From an uncultured Eubacteriales bacterium (lineage in GTDB: Bacteria > Bacillota > Clostridia > Oscillospirales > CAG-272): 64,000 nucleotides of DNA. Made by a program: the position numbers and the translations under genes. Shown in pieces: positions 25,890-33,565 of this stretch. The notes beneath the pieces are model-generated. The model searched no databases. It was given only the letters and a program-made list of their open reading frames with translations, and was not told the DNA's origin. Each line of letters opens with the position of its first letter. The first letter of the stretch is position 1. The stretch is from the NCBI GenBank assembly GCA_934432725.1, contig CAKRZE010000012.1:1-64000 (forward strand). Direction: 5' to 3'.

Positions 25890-26978
25890 ATGTTTATGAT
25901 GCTGTTATTGCTGGATGAGGATTTTAAGATTTGCGGGACGGTGGAGCAGTATGAAAGCCTTGTCTGGAGAAGGAGATACTTTGCGGTCGGCTCCTTTACC
26001 CTGACACTGCCCGCTGCTTTTTTCCGTCAGGTCAGCGGGGCGGCGTATCTGTTTCATCCGCGCAACAATGAGACTGCGGTGATTGAAAGCATAGATCTGA
26101 CGGTGGACAGAAGCGGAAAAAGCTCGCTTTCGGTATCCGGAAGAATGCTGGAATGTCTGTTTGAACGGCGTGTGATCGAGGATACGGCGCGTTTGTCCGG
26201 AGGCGTGGGGGCTGCGGTGAACAATCTGGTCCGGATCTACGCCATGACGCATGAGAGAAAGATTCCGTACCTGCGCTGGCTTAAGGAGAATTCCCTGAAC
26301 GATACCGTAAACGCACAGATGACCGGGGTCGGACTGCTTGAGGCGCTGTATACGGTCCTGAAGCCGTATCAGGCGTCCTTTTCCCTGACATACAATGCGG
26401 AAAAGAACCGGCTGGAGTTTTCCGCATGGAAGGGGCTGGACCGGACGCAGAGCCAGACGGAGAACGGCTGGGCGGTTTTCTCGACCTCGCTGGAAAACAT
26501 CGCGGCAAGCGCCTACAGCAGCAACACCGCCGGTTACTGTAATTTCGCTTACGTATACGGCGCCGAACAGGACGGGGTGCGTCCGTGCGCGACGGTTGAC
26601 AAGACCGTGAACGGACAAAACCGCAGAGAGCTTTATGTGGATGCGCATGATCTGAAAAAGACAACGGTGTCGGATTCCGGTACGGAAACCGCTCTGACGG
26701 ACGAACAGTACCGTCAGCTCCTGATTCGCCGCGGAGAGGAGGCTCTGGAGCGGCACGCCGGCGAGCAATGCTTCACCGGTGCGCTTGCACAGAACGCCGC
26801 ACCGGTTTACCGGGTTGACTATGATCTGGGAGACGTGGTCAGTCTGGAGGATGCCGAAAACGGCATATCCGCAGAGCTTCGGGTGACGGAGCTGATTGAA
26901 ACCTGGCGGGACGGCGGATGCAGAGTGGACGCGGTATTCGGGAAAAAGACGCCGGACTCCGTCTGGACGGTTTCCTGA
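25890..26978 (+). CDS. Phage tail protein (Gp37-like/tail-associated hub)
   Basis: A 362-residue protein like the ReqiPepy6 Gp37-type siphovirus tail proteins: QYESLVWRRRYFAVGSFTL (about 20-38), NNETAVIESIDLTVDRSGKS, SVSGRMLECLFERRVIE, then GVGLLEALYTVLKPYQASF and a C-terminal VYRVDYDLGDVVSLEDAENG with ELRVTELIETW. This hub-like protein attaches to Dit. The start at 25890 follows GACGGAGGG; a second ATG two codons later is equally possible. Confidence 0.75.
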   Translation: MFMMLLLLDEDFKICGTVEQYESLVWRRRYFAVGSFTLTLPAAFFRQVSGAAYLFHPRNNETAVIESIDLTVDRSGKSSLSVSGRMLECLFERRVIEDTARLSGGVGAAVNNLVRIYAMTHERKIPYLRWLKENSLNDTVNAQMTGVGLLEALYTVLKPYQASFSLTYNAEKNRLEFSAWKGLDRTQSQTENGWAVFSTSLENIAASAYSSNTAGYCNFAYVYGAEQDGVRPCATVDKTVNGQNRRELYVDAHDLKKTTVSDSGTETALTDEQYRQLLIRRGEEALERHAGEQCFTGALAQNAAPVYRVDYDLGDVVSLEDAENGISAELRVTELIETWRDGGCRVDAVFGKKTPDSVWTVS

Positions 26979-27113
26979 ACCGGTGCATGGCGCGGAAGAC
27001 GGCTGCGGCAGCGATGCTTCCGGGTGTGCGGCAGGATCGCGGGGGATATTCCGGGGCAGGCTGCTCCGGGTGAAAACGAATGGCTGATAAAATGAAAGGA
27101 TGATGAAATCTTT
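26979..27113 (+). other. Gap between tail genes
   Basis: 135 bases with no gene; an AAAGGATGATG site lies upstream of the next start. Confidence 0.4.
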
Positions 27114-28007
27114 ATGGCTTTTCAAAGCGGTTTGTTTGATTCGACGGAGGTCGAAATTCTGCCGGGAGGAATGGCGGTCGGCAATAAGGCGCAGAATGCG
27201 GCGTTCTTTGCCAAATATTTTTCCTCATTTATCGGAAACGGCGTCTTCCGGGAGGAAAACGGCGGCTTTCTGGCACATGCCGATGACGGAATGAGTGTGA
27301 CGGTCTCCGCAGGAAGAGCCTTTATCAACGGCTATTTCTGCTATGACGACGGCACTTATACCGAATCGTTTGCTGCGGATACGGCGGAGCATACATACTG
27401 GCTGATTCTTCGCCTGAATCTGACGGACGGGGAGATCGGACGGGAATGGGTAACCGATCCGGCAGAGGGAACGCTTCCGGTCCGGAGCGCTCAGATTTAT
27501 GATTTGGTGCTCGCAAAGCTCTGCATTCCGGCAAACGCGACGGCGCTGACCGCCGCGATGCTGACCGATACCAGACAGGATACCTCGCTTTGCGGATATG
27601 TCTGCGCGGTCAAGTCGGAAGCCTGCCTTGCGGCAGACCGGCTTTCCGTTTCCCGCACGGTTTCCCTGACCGGCGCCGTGACCGCAGCTCCCGTGCCGTT
27701 TGACGGGACCTCCGATGTGGTGCTTGAAACGGAGGAGCTTGATTTGTCGGAGGCAGTCGGAACGCTTCCGGTCTCCAAGGGCGGAACGGGAGCTACCGAT
27801 GCTGCCCGGGCGCGCAGCTATCTCGGCTGCGCCGCAGCCTCCCATACGCACAGTGCCTCGGATATTTCCGGAACGCTGGGCGCCTCGGTGAAGGCGGCGG
27901 GCGGAACGGATTATTCCGCGCTGCGGCTTCGCAATATTTCGGTGGTATCTGCGGCACCGACAGAGCTGGCGGACGGAATGCTTGCTGCGGTTATTTCCGG
28001 GTCCTGA
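27114..28007 (+). CDS. Tail fibre/baseplate-like protein
   Basis: A 297-residue protein whose start (MAFQSGLFDS...AQNAAFFAKYFSSFIGNGVF) is typical of upper baseplate or receptor-binding proteins. The middle contains MSVTVSAGRAFINGYFCYDD and LILRLNLTDGEIGREW. The C-terminal part has the fibre motif GTLPVSKGGTGATDA followed by ASHTHSASDISGTLGAS. It would mediate surface attachment. It is short compared with phage fibres, and no chaperone gene follows. Confidence 0.75.
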   Translation: MAFQSGLFDSTEVEILPGGMAVGNKAQNAAFFAKYFSSFIGNGVFREENGGFLAHADDGMSVTVSAGRAFINGYFCYDDGTYTESFAADTAEHTYWLILRLNLTDGEIGREWVTDPAEGTLPVRSAQIYDLVLAKLCIPANATALTAAMLTDTRQDTSLCGYVCAVKSEACLAADRLSVSRTVSLTGAVTAAPVPFDGTSDVVLETEELDLSEAVGTLPVSKGGTGATDAARARSYLGCAAASHTHSASDISGTLGASVKAAGGTDYSALRLRNISVVSAAPTELADGMLAAVISGS

Positions 28008-28022
28008 GGGGAGGCTGCGGCT

Positions 28023-28151
28023 ATGTATGTCGGAAAAGACGGCGCGGCGGTGGAAATATCCGCACTGTACGCCGGAAAGGACGGCGCAGTCACGGAGATT
28101 TCCTCACTGTATGTGGGGGAGGACGGCGCTGTTTGCGAAATTGTACTCTGA
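28023..28151 (+). CDS. Micro-protein of three repeats
   Basis: A 42-residue protein, ATG to TGA, made of three consecutive repeats: YVGKDGAAVEISAL, YAGKDGAVTEISSL, YVGEDGAVCEIVL. Purine-rich GGGGAGG precedes the ATG by about nine bases. The repeat resembles short collar or neck-like phage repeats, but I do not know a named family. It sits between the fibre-like gene and the next small gene, so it may decorate or cap the fibre. Confidence 0.6.
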   Translation: MYVGKDGAAVEISALYAGKDGAVTEISSLYVGEDGAVCEIVL

Positions 28152-28225
28152 ATGACCGGAATTACGGAAAAACATGAAAAAAACGGCGTTTTTTCAAAAG
28201 CGCCGGGAAAGAAAGGATGTAAAAC

Positions 28226-28606
28226 ATGGGAAAAGTGATTTTCGGGGACGGAACCGTTTTGGAGACGGCTGCCTATCCGGTGGAAACGGAGCCTTGTATT
28301 TTTGTCAAGCGCAGAACGGTCTGCGGAAAAAACAGAGAGGTTTTGCGGCTGACGGTGAAGGCATCGCAGGAGCAGGCGGCAGCCTGCTTCCGGGACGGCG
28401 CCTCCTATGCCGTGGAAAACGGAGACGGAGTTTTGTACGATAAGAGCGATTACTGTGTGGCGGGAGACATTGTCGATCACAGAGACGGCAGAGTGACCGT
28501 CTATATGGGCAAGAAAACAGAGGAGGAGCTGACGGCGGAGCTGTTTGCAAGGGATGCCGCAGCGCTCTTTTACAAGCTTAAAACAGGGGGTGATCTGAAT
28601 GACTGA
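28226..28606 (+). CDS. Small phage tail-module protein of unknown function
   Basis: A 126-residue protein starting MGKVIFGDGTVLETAAYPVE, with a beta-rich N-terminal half and a helical end (EEELTAELFARDAAALFYKL). Small genes of this sort lie between fibre and XkdX genes in Clostridia prophages. The start has an AAAGGATG site. The final codons overlap the XkdX start. Confidence 0.6.
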   Translation: MGKVIFGDGTVLETAAYPVETEPCIFVKRRTVCGKNREVLRLTVKASQEQAAACFRDGASYAVENGDGVLYDKSDYCVAGDIVDHRDGRVTVYMGKKTEEELTAELFARDAAALFYKLKTGGDLND

Positions 28607-28736
28607 TCTGGAGAGAATCGGAAGGCTGTACCGGATGGGCATTTATAAGAAAGAACACGTCAGAGCCTTTGTAAGGGCAGGCGTGATGACAGCGGAGGAA
28701 TACCGGGAAATGACCGGTGAGGAATATACGGCGTGA
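28599..28736 (+). CDS. xkdX: XkdX family protein
   Basis: A 45-residue protein with the XkdX pattern: IGRLYRMGIYKKEHVRAFV then VMTAEEYREMTGEEY (compare the usual YxxGxxxxxxV...ITxEEYxxITGxxY). XkdX is a short phage tail-module protein of Bacillus PBSX and relatives whose role is not known. It overlaps the previous gene by eight bases and has a GGGGGTG site. Confidence 0.85.
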   Translation: MTDLERIGRLYRMGIYKKEHVRAFVRAGVMTAEEYREMTGEEYTA

Positions 28737-28768
28737 ATGCTGCCGGCGAAGGAAGGAACGGATGACAG

Positions 28769-29371
28769 ATGAGCGGAGGTCCATACGGAAGCGGAAGCTT
28801 CAGGCTTCTTGACAGGTGCGGATACCGCACCGACCCTGAAACCGGACGGTTTTGTGAAAACCGTGCGGCAGAGGTGACCGGGCTTGACCGGAAAACACTG
28901 ACGGCGCTTTTCTGCGGGCGCGTGATACGTACTGTGCGCGGCAGGGACGCCTGCTCGCTTACGCTGAGAAGCCCGGACGGGACGGAGGTGACCTATGACC
29001 GGCTTGCCGCACTGTCGGCGGAGACGGGTGACCTTCTCCGTGCGGGCGATGCGGTGGGAACCGAGGGGGAGCATTCGGTCCGGCTTTCCGTTTTCCGTGA
29101 GGGCTATCCGATCCGCGCGGCGGAGTTCTTGGGGATTCCGAATATTCCCGGCGTTTACTGCCCGCCCGAGAGCGGCGGAACGTCCGAAGGCACGCTTCGC
29201 CCCGGAGACCCCGTCCGGATCGGCAATCCGGTCCGGTACGGGACTGGACATCGGTTTCAGCCCTATTACGATATGTATGAGGTGGTCGGAATCCGCGGAG
29301 ATCGGGTGACGGTCGGGATCGGAGGCTTTGCCGTGGCGGTGTTGCACCGGTGCGATGTGATTCCTCTGTGA
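28769..29371 (+). CDS. Degenerate M23 (LytM)-like protein with SH3-like tail
   Basis: A 200-residue protein. Residues 40-125 follow the LytM/M23 peptidase barrel pattern: GRVIRTVRG, YDRLAALSAETGDLLRAGDAV, then VRLSVFREGYPIRAAEFLGI. The zinc-binding residues are missing: the usual HxH of HLHFE is VRLSV, and the YAHL position is YDRL. It is therefore probably not an active peptidase. The end (RIGNPVRYGTGHRFQPYYD...VTVGIGGFAVAVLHRCD) has an SH3-like wall-binding look. The start follows GGAAGGAACGG. In a phage tail such a protein could contact peptidoglycan. Confidence 0.6.
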   Translation: MSGGPYGSGSFRLLDRCGYRTDPETGRFCENRAAEVTGLDRKTLTALFCGRVIRTVRGRDACSLTLRSPDGTEVTYDRLAALSAETGDLLRAGDAVGTEGEHSVRLSVFREGYPIRAAEFLGIPNIPGVYCPPESGGTSEGTLRPGDPVRIGNPVRYGTGHRFQPYYDMYEVVGIRGDRVTVGIGGFAVAVLHRCDVIPL

Positions 29372-29766
29372 CCGCGCTCCGCTGCCGGGATGCCTGCCGC
29401 ATGAGCCGGCAGCGAGGAAAGCGGCGCATATGCGGGATATGCCCCTCCCGCACTGAAAAGAGGGGCGGAACAGGCTGCGGTGCCGTAAAAGTCCGCGGAG
29501 GGCTGCCGGAGGTCGGATGCGCGGAAAACCGCGCGCACCGGAGGAGGTCCGGAAAGGAAACGGCGTGTGCGGACGGGATAAAAGCCGCGCGGGGTACGCT
29601 GCCGGGGCGGGGTATGAGGGGCGGCAGCTCCGGGTCCCTGCGGCAGTGCCGCAGACAATCCGGAAGGGCACACCTTCGTGCTGCCGCTTCGCCGGTCCGG
29701 CTTTGGAGATTACCGCAGCAATACAGGAAAGGAAACCTTCGTTTTGAGAGAGAGACGGGTGCGAAT
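29372..29766 (+). other. Gap before the small-terminase-like gene
   Basis: About 395 bases; plus-strand frames are open but arginine- and glycine-rich and without a ribosome site, so I support no gene. Confidence 0.4.
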
Positions 29767-30045
29767 ATGACGGAAACAGAAGAAAAGACAGATATGGACG
29801 GGGAAGCCGCGGTCAGCGAGCGGGAAATCGTCCGGAAATACCGTGAAATTGCCTTTGGAAGCGGCTCTAAGGACAGCGACAGGCTGCGGGCGCTTGAATG
29901 GCTTTCCGCTTACGCCGAACGGAAAAAGGGGGAGGGAGCCGAGCTTCGCCGCCTGGACGAGATCCTGCGGTCGCTTCAGACCCGCCCGGAGAGAGACGGG
30001 CAGCCTTCCGGCTCCGCCGAAAAGCGGGAAGAAACGGAACTGTAG
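29767..30045 (+). CDS. Terminase small subunit-like protein
   Basis: A 92-residue acidic and basic helical protein. SEREIVRKYREIAFGSGSKD then DRLRALEWLSAYAERKK resembles the C-terminal part of phage small terminases (usually ...KDKIKALELLGKHLG...). The N-terminal DNA-binding helix-turn-helix is short or missing. If functional it would recognise packaging sites for the large subunit at 18371, though phages normally place it immediately before that gene. The ribosome site is weak. Confidence 0.55.
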   Translation: MTETEEKTDMDGEAAVSEREIVRKYREIAFGSGSKDSDRLRALEWLSAYAERKKGEGAELRRLDEILRSLQTRPERDGQPSGSAEKREETEL

Positions 30046-30153
30046 CAATGCAGCCTCAGAGCGATCCTTGCAGGAGACGCGGAGGTCCCAAAGACCGTTC
30101 GCGGCAAAATGCAGAGAGCGAAAAGGGGCTGCCGGATGCGGAGTCCGAAATAA

Positions 30154-30360
30154 AAGGGCTGTTAAAAACCTGATGCTTTTAACAGCCCTTCAAAAATGCC
30201 GGTCCGGAATCCGGCATTTTTGATTCGATTTTGGTCGCTTTTGTCCGTGCCATTGCCTTTTTAACGTTCCATGTGGCAAAACGGCGGCGCTTGAGTGCCG
30301 GGATCAATGCCGAGGGCGGTGTTAAAAACCTAAAACGAGTTTTTTAACACCGCCTTCCCT
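30154..30360 (+). repeat. Three-palindrome intergenic element, copy B
   Basis: Palindrome I 30154-30190 (AAGGGCTGTTAAAA/TTTTAACAGCCCTT), II 30192-30221 (AAAAATGCCGG/CCGGCATTTTT), core GGCAAAACGGCGGCGCTTGA, III 30315-30354 (GGCGGTGTTAAAAA/TTTTTTAACACCGCC). It lies between the convergent small-terminase-like and znuA genes. Confidence 0.85.
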
Positions 30361-30393
30361 GCGCCGTTTGCGGCGTTTTTCCGGTGCGCGGGA

Positions 30394-31359
30394 TCAGGAG
30401 GACAATGCGGTTCTGATATTTTCTGCGTTCTGACGCATCAGGGAAAGATAACTGACCCCGTCCTCCAGCTCCTTTTGGGTGACATTGTGGCAGGAGTGAA
30501 GCATAAGAAGCCCGGCGCCGGTTTCCTGCGCGATCATTTTTGCGATTTTCGGGTCGGTCAGCTCCTCATAAAAAATGATTTTGGCACCGCAGTCCCGGGC
30601 ACGGTCGATCAGACCCGTGATGACGGCTGCGCTCGGCTCCGAATCTGCCGCGCAGGAATCAAAGGCGGCATGCCAACGGAAGCCGTATTCCCGGCAGAGA
30701 TACAGAAATGCGAACCGTCCTCCGAAAATCAGTGGACGCTTTCCGGCATTTTCGGCAATTCCGCGCAGCTCGGTGTCCAGCGCCTCCAGTTCTGCAAGAT
30801 ATGCATCGGTCCGCTCCCGGTAATACGCCGCGCCCTCCGGATCGGCGGCAATCATGGCTTCCGAAACGGCGCGGACCATGTGCATGGCGTTTTTCGGGGA
30901 GGTCCAGATGTGCGGGTCGGTTTCTTCGTCATGACCATGGTCATGGGTGTGGTCATGGCTGTGTTCTTCTCCCTCGCCGGTGTGAAGCAGGGATATGCCC
31001 TCGGAAAGATCAACCGCCCGGACGTTCCCGCCCGCGCCCTTCAGAACCGTTTGCGCCCACGGCTCCATTTGCGGTCCGGTGTACAGAAAGAGATCCGCTT
31101 CCGATATGGTGAGAATATCCCGTGCGGAAGGCTCAAAGGAATGGCTTTCGGTTCCGGCAGGAAGCAGTTTGACGACCTCCGCGCGATCTCCGCCGATTCT
31201 TTTTGCAAAATCGTACTGCGGAAAGAGTGTGGCTGCAATCCTCAGGGGCTTATTGCCGGAAAAACGGCTTTGCTCGGGGGAACAGCCCGTAAGGCCGGCA
31301 AAAACGCCGGCGATTGCGGCAAAAAACAGAAGGAAAGAAAGAATTCTTGTTCGACACAT
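30394..31359 (-). CDS. znuA: Zinc/manganese ABC transporter binding lipoprotein
   Basis: A 321-residue lipoprotein. The signal peptide ends in the lipobox LTGC. The mature protein is a cluster 9 metal-binding protein: IAATLFPQYDFAKRIGG, HSFEPSARD, a His-rich loop (HSHDHTHDHGHDEE) and DPHIWTSPKNAMHMV, which hold the metal ligands. It captures Zn2+ (or Mn2+) outside the membrane. No permease or ATPase gene is adjacent, so it must work with components encoded elsewhere. The start at 31359 follows GAGG; an ATG four codons earlier lacks a ribosome site. A Fur-family box covers the promoter. Confidence 0.9.
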   Translation of the reverse strand: MCRTRILSFLLFFAAIAGVFAGLTGCSPEQSRFSGNKPLRIAATLFPQYDFAKRIGGDRAEVVKLLPAGTESHSFEPSARDILTISEADLFLYTGPQMEPWAQTVLKGAGGNVRAVDLSEGISLLHTGEGEEHSHDHTHDHGHDEETDPHIWTSPKNAMHMVRAVSEAMIAADPEGAAYYRERTDAYLAELEALDTELRGIAENAGKRPLIFGGRFAFLYLCREYGFRWHAAFDSCAADSEPSAAVITGLIDRARDCGAKIIFYEELTDPKIAKMIAQETGAGLLMLHSCHNVTQKELEDGVSYLSLMRQNAENIRTALSS

Positions 31360-31419
31360 AAGGAACCTCATATGGCGCTCAGCCGGGGCGCAGGTCCGGC
31401 TGGGAGCCTGTTTTTAATT

Positions 31420-31434
31420 TGAAAATGATTCTCA
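31420..31434 (-). promoter_or_regulatory. Fur/Zur-type operator of znuA
   Basis: TGAAAATGATTCTCA is a 7-1-7 inverted repeat, one or two bases from the Fur consensus TGATAATNATTATCA. It lies just downstream of the -10 element, where a metal-loaded repressor would block transcription. Confidence 0.75.
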
Positions 31435-31440
31435 TATTCA

Positions 31441-31468
31441 ATTATAAGCGGTTTTTTGGATTTGTCAA
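31441..31468 (-). promoter_or_regulatory. znuA promoter
   Basis: Minus-strand TTGACA (31468-31463), 16-base spacer, TATAAT (31446-31441), followed at once by the Fur-type box. Confidence 0.8.
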
Positions 31469-31575
31469 GTGCCGCAATGCGCTTCTGCGGCATGAAAATT
31501 CGGCAGAATATCCGGTTTTCTGCCGGTATTTTTATGCGGGGGAGGAGGACGCGCGGAAAAATAATGAAAAAACCG

Positions 31576-31604
31576 TTGACAAGCCGGGAGTTATCAGGTA
31601 CAAT
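31576..31604 (+). promoter_or_regulatory. Promoter of the DUF1292 gene
   Basis: TTGACA (31576-31581), 17-base spacer, TACAAT (31599-31604), about 52 bases upstream of the start codon. Confidence 0.8.
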
Positions 31605-31655
31605 GAAGTATATCAAATGTGACGCGGGGACGATGTGCCTCAAGGAGGATGTCTG

Positions 31656-31958
31656 ATGTCTGAAGAGCTTTTTGACGAAGAGGAGATTTTCACTCTGACG
31701 GATGAGGAAGGAAATGAAAATCAGTTTGAGCTGATCGGAAGCCATGAGGTGGACGGTGTTACATATCTGGCGCTTGTTCCGATCGGAGATAAGGATGACG
31801 AGGAATATGTGATCCTGAAAATGGAACAGGATGAAGACGGCGAGGATATTCTGGTTACGATTGACGACGATGATGAGTTCGATCGGATCGCGGATATCTT
31901 TGACGACGAGCTGTTCGGCGAGGTGGATTACGATGCCGGAAGCGATTCCGGAAAATAA
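31656..31958 (+). CDS. DUF1292 family protein
   Basis: A 100-residue very acidic protein with the DUF1292 core: EIFTLTDEEGNENQFELIGS, VDGVTYLALVP, EEYVILKMEQDEDGED and FDRIADIFDDELF. This family (YrzB in Bacillus) is found throughout Firmicutes; its function is unknown. The ATG at 31656 follows AAGGAGG and was chosen over an earlier in-frame ATG. It is likely transcribed alone. Confidence 0.9.
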   Translation: MSEELFDEEEIFTLTDEEGNENQFELIGSHEVDGVTYLALVPIGDKDDEEYVILKMEQDEDGEDILVTIDDDDEFDRIADIFDDELFGEVDYDAGSDSGK

Positions 31959-32041
31959 ACCGGCTTTTGTCCGGCTGCCGGTATAAACCGGCGGGTCTTT
32001 GCATATGTTATGAATGCCGGCATGCGGTCATGCATGCGGCG

Positions 32042-32231
32042 GCAAAAAAATATTCCTGCTTAGTTCGTGATAGGTTGCACAATAAACCTACAAGAGATGA
32101 ATGGAGCCCGGTCTTCCGGCACGGGATGCAGACCTCCTTTTACGCCCTGCTTATGTCACGGCGGAACAAGACGTTGGGAGCACAAACTGACGGAGAGGGC
32201 ACCTACCTGCCATGCGCGGGTTTCTTTTTGC
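32042..32231 (+). ncRNA. Probable 6S RNA (RNA polymerase-binding)
   Basis: A non-coding stretch of about 190 bases folds as a long closed hairpin with a central bubble. The 5' end (GCAAAAA, 32042-, with CCTGC at 32055) pairs with the 3' end (GCGGG at 32216, then TTTTTGC). Inside, TAGGT (32071) can pair either with ACCTA (32201) or locally as TAGGTT/AACCTA (32071-32090), a switch like the one reported for 6S RNA. The central part holds more hairpins. The 3' end doubles as a terminator (CCTGC...GCGGG then TTTCTTTTT). The 6S identity is an inference from structure and the TTCGTGAT-type sequence. Confidence 0.5.
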
Positions 32232-32281
32232 GGCTTACACGGCTCGGTGGGGTATTTTTGTTTTGCGGAAAAGAGGGGCTT

Positions 32282-33565
32282 ATGGAAAAGACATGCAGTC
32301 TTCCGCTGTCCCGCGGCGCGGAGGAGGGGATCCGGAGGCTGGAGGCTGCCGGCTTTGCGGCATATGCCGTCGGAGGCTGCGTCAGGGATGCCCTCCTCGG
32401 AAAACAGCCGCATGATTTTGATCTCTGCACCGCCGCAGAGCCCCGGGCGATCTGCGGGGTGTTTGAGGGAGAGCGGCTTTTCACTGCCGGACTCCGGCAC
32501 GGAACGGTCGGGGTGATTCTTGGGGGAGAGGCGTTGGAAATCACCTCCTTCCGGGCGGACGGCGGGTATTCGGACGGGCGTCACCCCGACAGCGTCCGGT
32601 TTACCGATCGGCTGGAGGAGGACCTCGGACGGCGCGATTTTACCGTGAATGCGATGGCATATCATCCGGAGCGGGGACTGGTCGATCTGTTCGGCGGGCA
32701 GAGGGATCTTTCCGAAGGGGTGATCCGATGCGTGGGAGAGCCGGAGGTGCGCTTTTCCGAGGATGCGCTGCGCATTCTGCGTGCACTGCGCTTTTCGGCA
32801 GCGCTGGGCTTCCGGATTGAAACGGAAACGGAGGCAGCTCTTTTCCGCGAGGCGCACCGCCTTTCCGCAGTTGCACCGGAGCGCATACGGGAAGAGGTGT
32901 GCGGGCTTTTGCGCGGCAGGAGCGCGTCTGCGGCTGTGGAGCGCTATGCTTCCGTGCTGTCGGTTCTGTTTCCGGAGCTTGGGGATACGCTTTGCACGGA
33001 GACGGGGCACAGGGCGCTCTGCGTGCTTGAAAGCGCCGCCTGTCCGGAGCGCGTGCGGCTTGCTTATTTTGTACTTCTTGCCGCAGGGGGAGATGCGGGA
33101 CGGGTGCCCGCGCTTGCGCGCAGACTCAGGCTGCCGGAAAAGACGGTGTCGGAGCTTTCGGTGCTGGTATCCGCCGGAAGCGTTCCGTGCTCTCTTCCGG
33201 AGCTGCGGTGGTTTTTACACGTCCATGGCGGCGGGGACGGAATCCTTGCCTTGACGGAGGAGCTGCTTTGTGCAGAGGAGGCTCTGGGCGGGGAGGTTTC
33301 GGGAGGACGTCAGATGCTTGCGCGGATCAGGCAGGAAAAGCTCTGCTTTGAACGGAACGGCACATACGGGCTTGCGCTTGACGGCTCGGACCTGATCCGG
33401 GCGGGATTTGCACCTGGGCGCGGAATCGGGCGGATACTTGACGGGCTGCTTAGGCAGGTGACGGAGGAAAAGCTTCCAAACGAGAGGGATGCGCTTCTTG
33501 CCGCAGCGATCGGTATGGAGAAATCACACCCGCCGCGGCTGACGGACAGGGACGCCGGTTTTTGA
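32282..33565 (+). CDS. cca: CCA-adding enzyme / poly(A) polymerase family
   Basis: A 427-residue class II nucleotidyltransferase that adds or repairs the CCA end of tRNAs. The head motif GGCVRDALLG (about 31-40) is followed by the metal-binding HDFDLCT, then FTAGLRHGTVGV, and RRDFTVNAMAYHPERGLVDL with FGGQRDL (motif C/D). The neck contains FSEDALRILRALRFSAALGF, the amino-acid template for nucleotide choice. The short start at 32282 follows GAGGGGCTT. The enzyme is long enough for tRNA and its C-terminal body is less conserved, so a poly(A) role cannot be excluded. Confidence 0.88.
   Translation: MEKTCSLPLSRGAEEGIRRLEAAGFAAYAVGGCVRDALLGKQPHDFDLCTAAEPRAICGVFEGERLFTAGLRHGTVGVILGGEALEITSFRADGGYSDGRHPDSVRFTDRLEEDLGRRDFTVNAMAYHPERGLVDLFGGQRDLSEGVIRCVGEPEVRFSEDALRILRALRFSAALGFRIETETEAALFREAHRLSAVAPERIREEVCGLLRGRSASAAVERYASVLSVLFPELGDTLCTETGHRALCVLESAACPERVRLAYFVLLAAGGDAGRVPALARRLRLPEKTVSELSVLVSAGSVPCSLPELRWFLHVHGGGDGILALTEELLCAEEALGGEVSGGRQMLARIRQEKLCFERNGTYGLALDGSDLIRAGFAPGRGIGRILDGLLRQVTEEKLPNERDALLAAAIGMEKSHPPRLTDRDAGF

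Larger units (their letters stand above)
18371..30045 (+). mobile_element. Compact phage-derived head and tail gene cluster
   Basis: All genes are on the plus strand, many with overlapping stop and start codons: large terminase, capsid protein, a tail-related protein, portal, scaffold, connector, two small genes, Dit, Gp37-like tail protein, fibre-like protein, a 42-codon repeat gene, a small unknown, XkdX, an M23-like protein and a small-terminase-like gene. No integrase, repressor, replication, lysis or tape-measure gene is visible. Base composition is like the chromosome around it. It is either a remnant or a domesticated particle locus. Confidence 0.8.
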
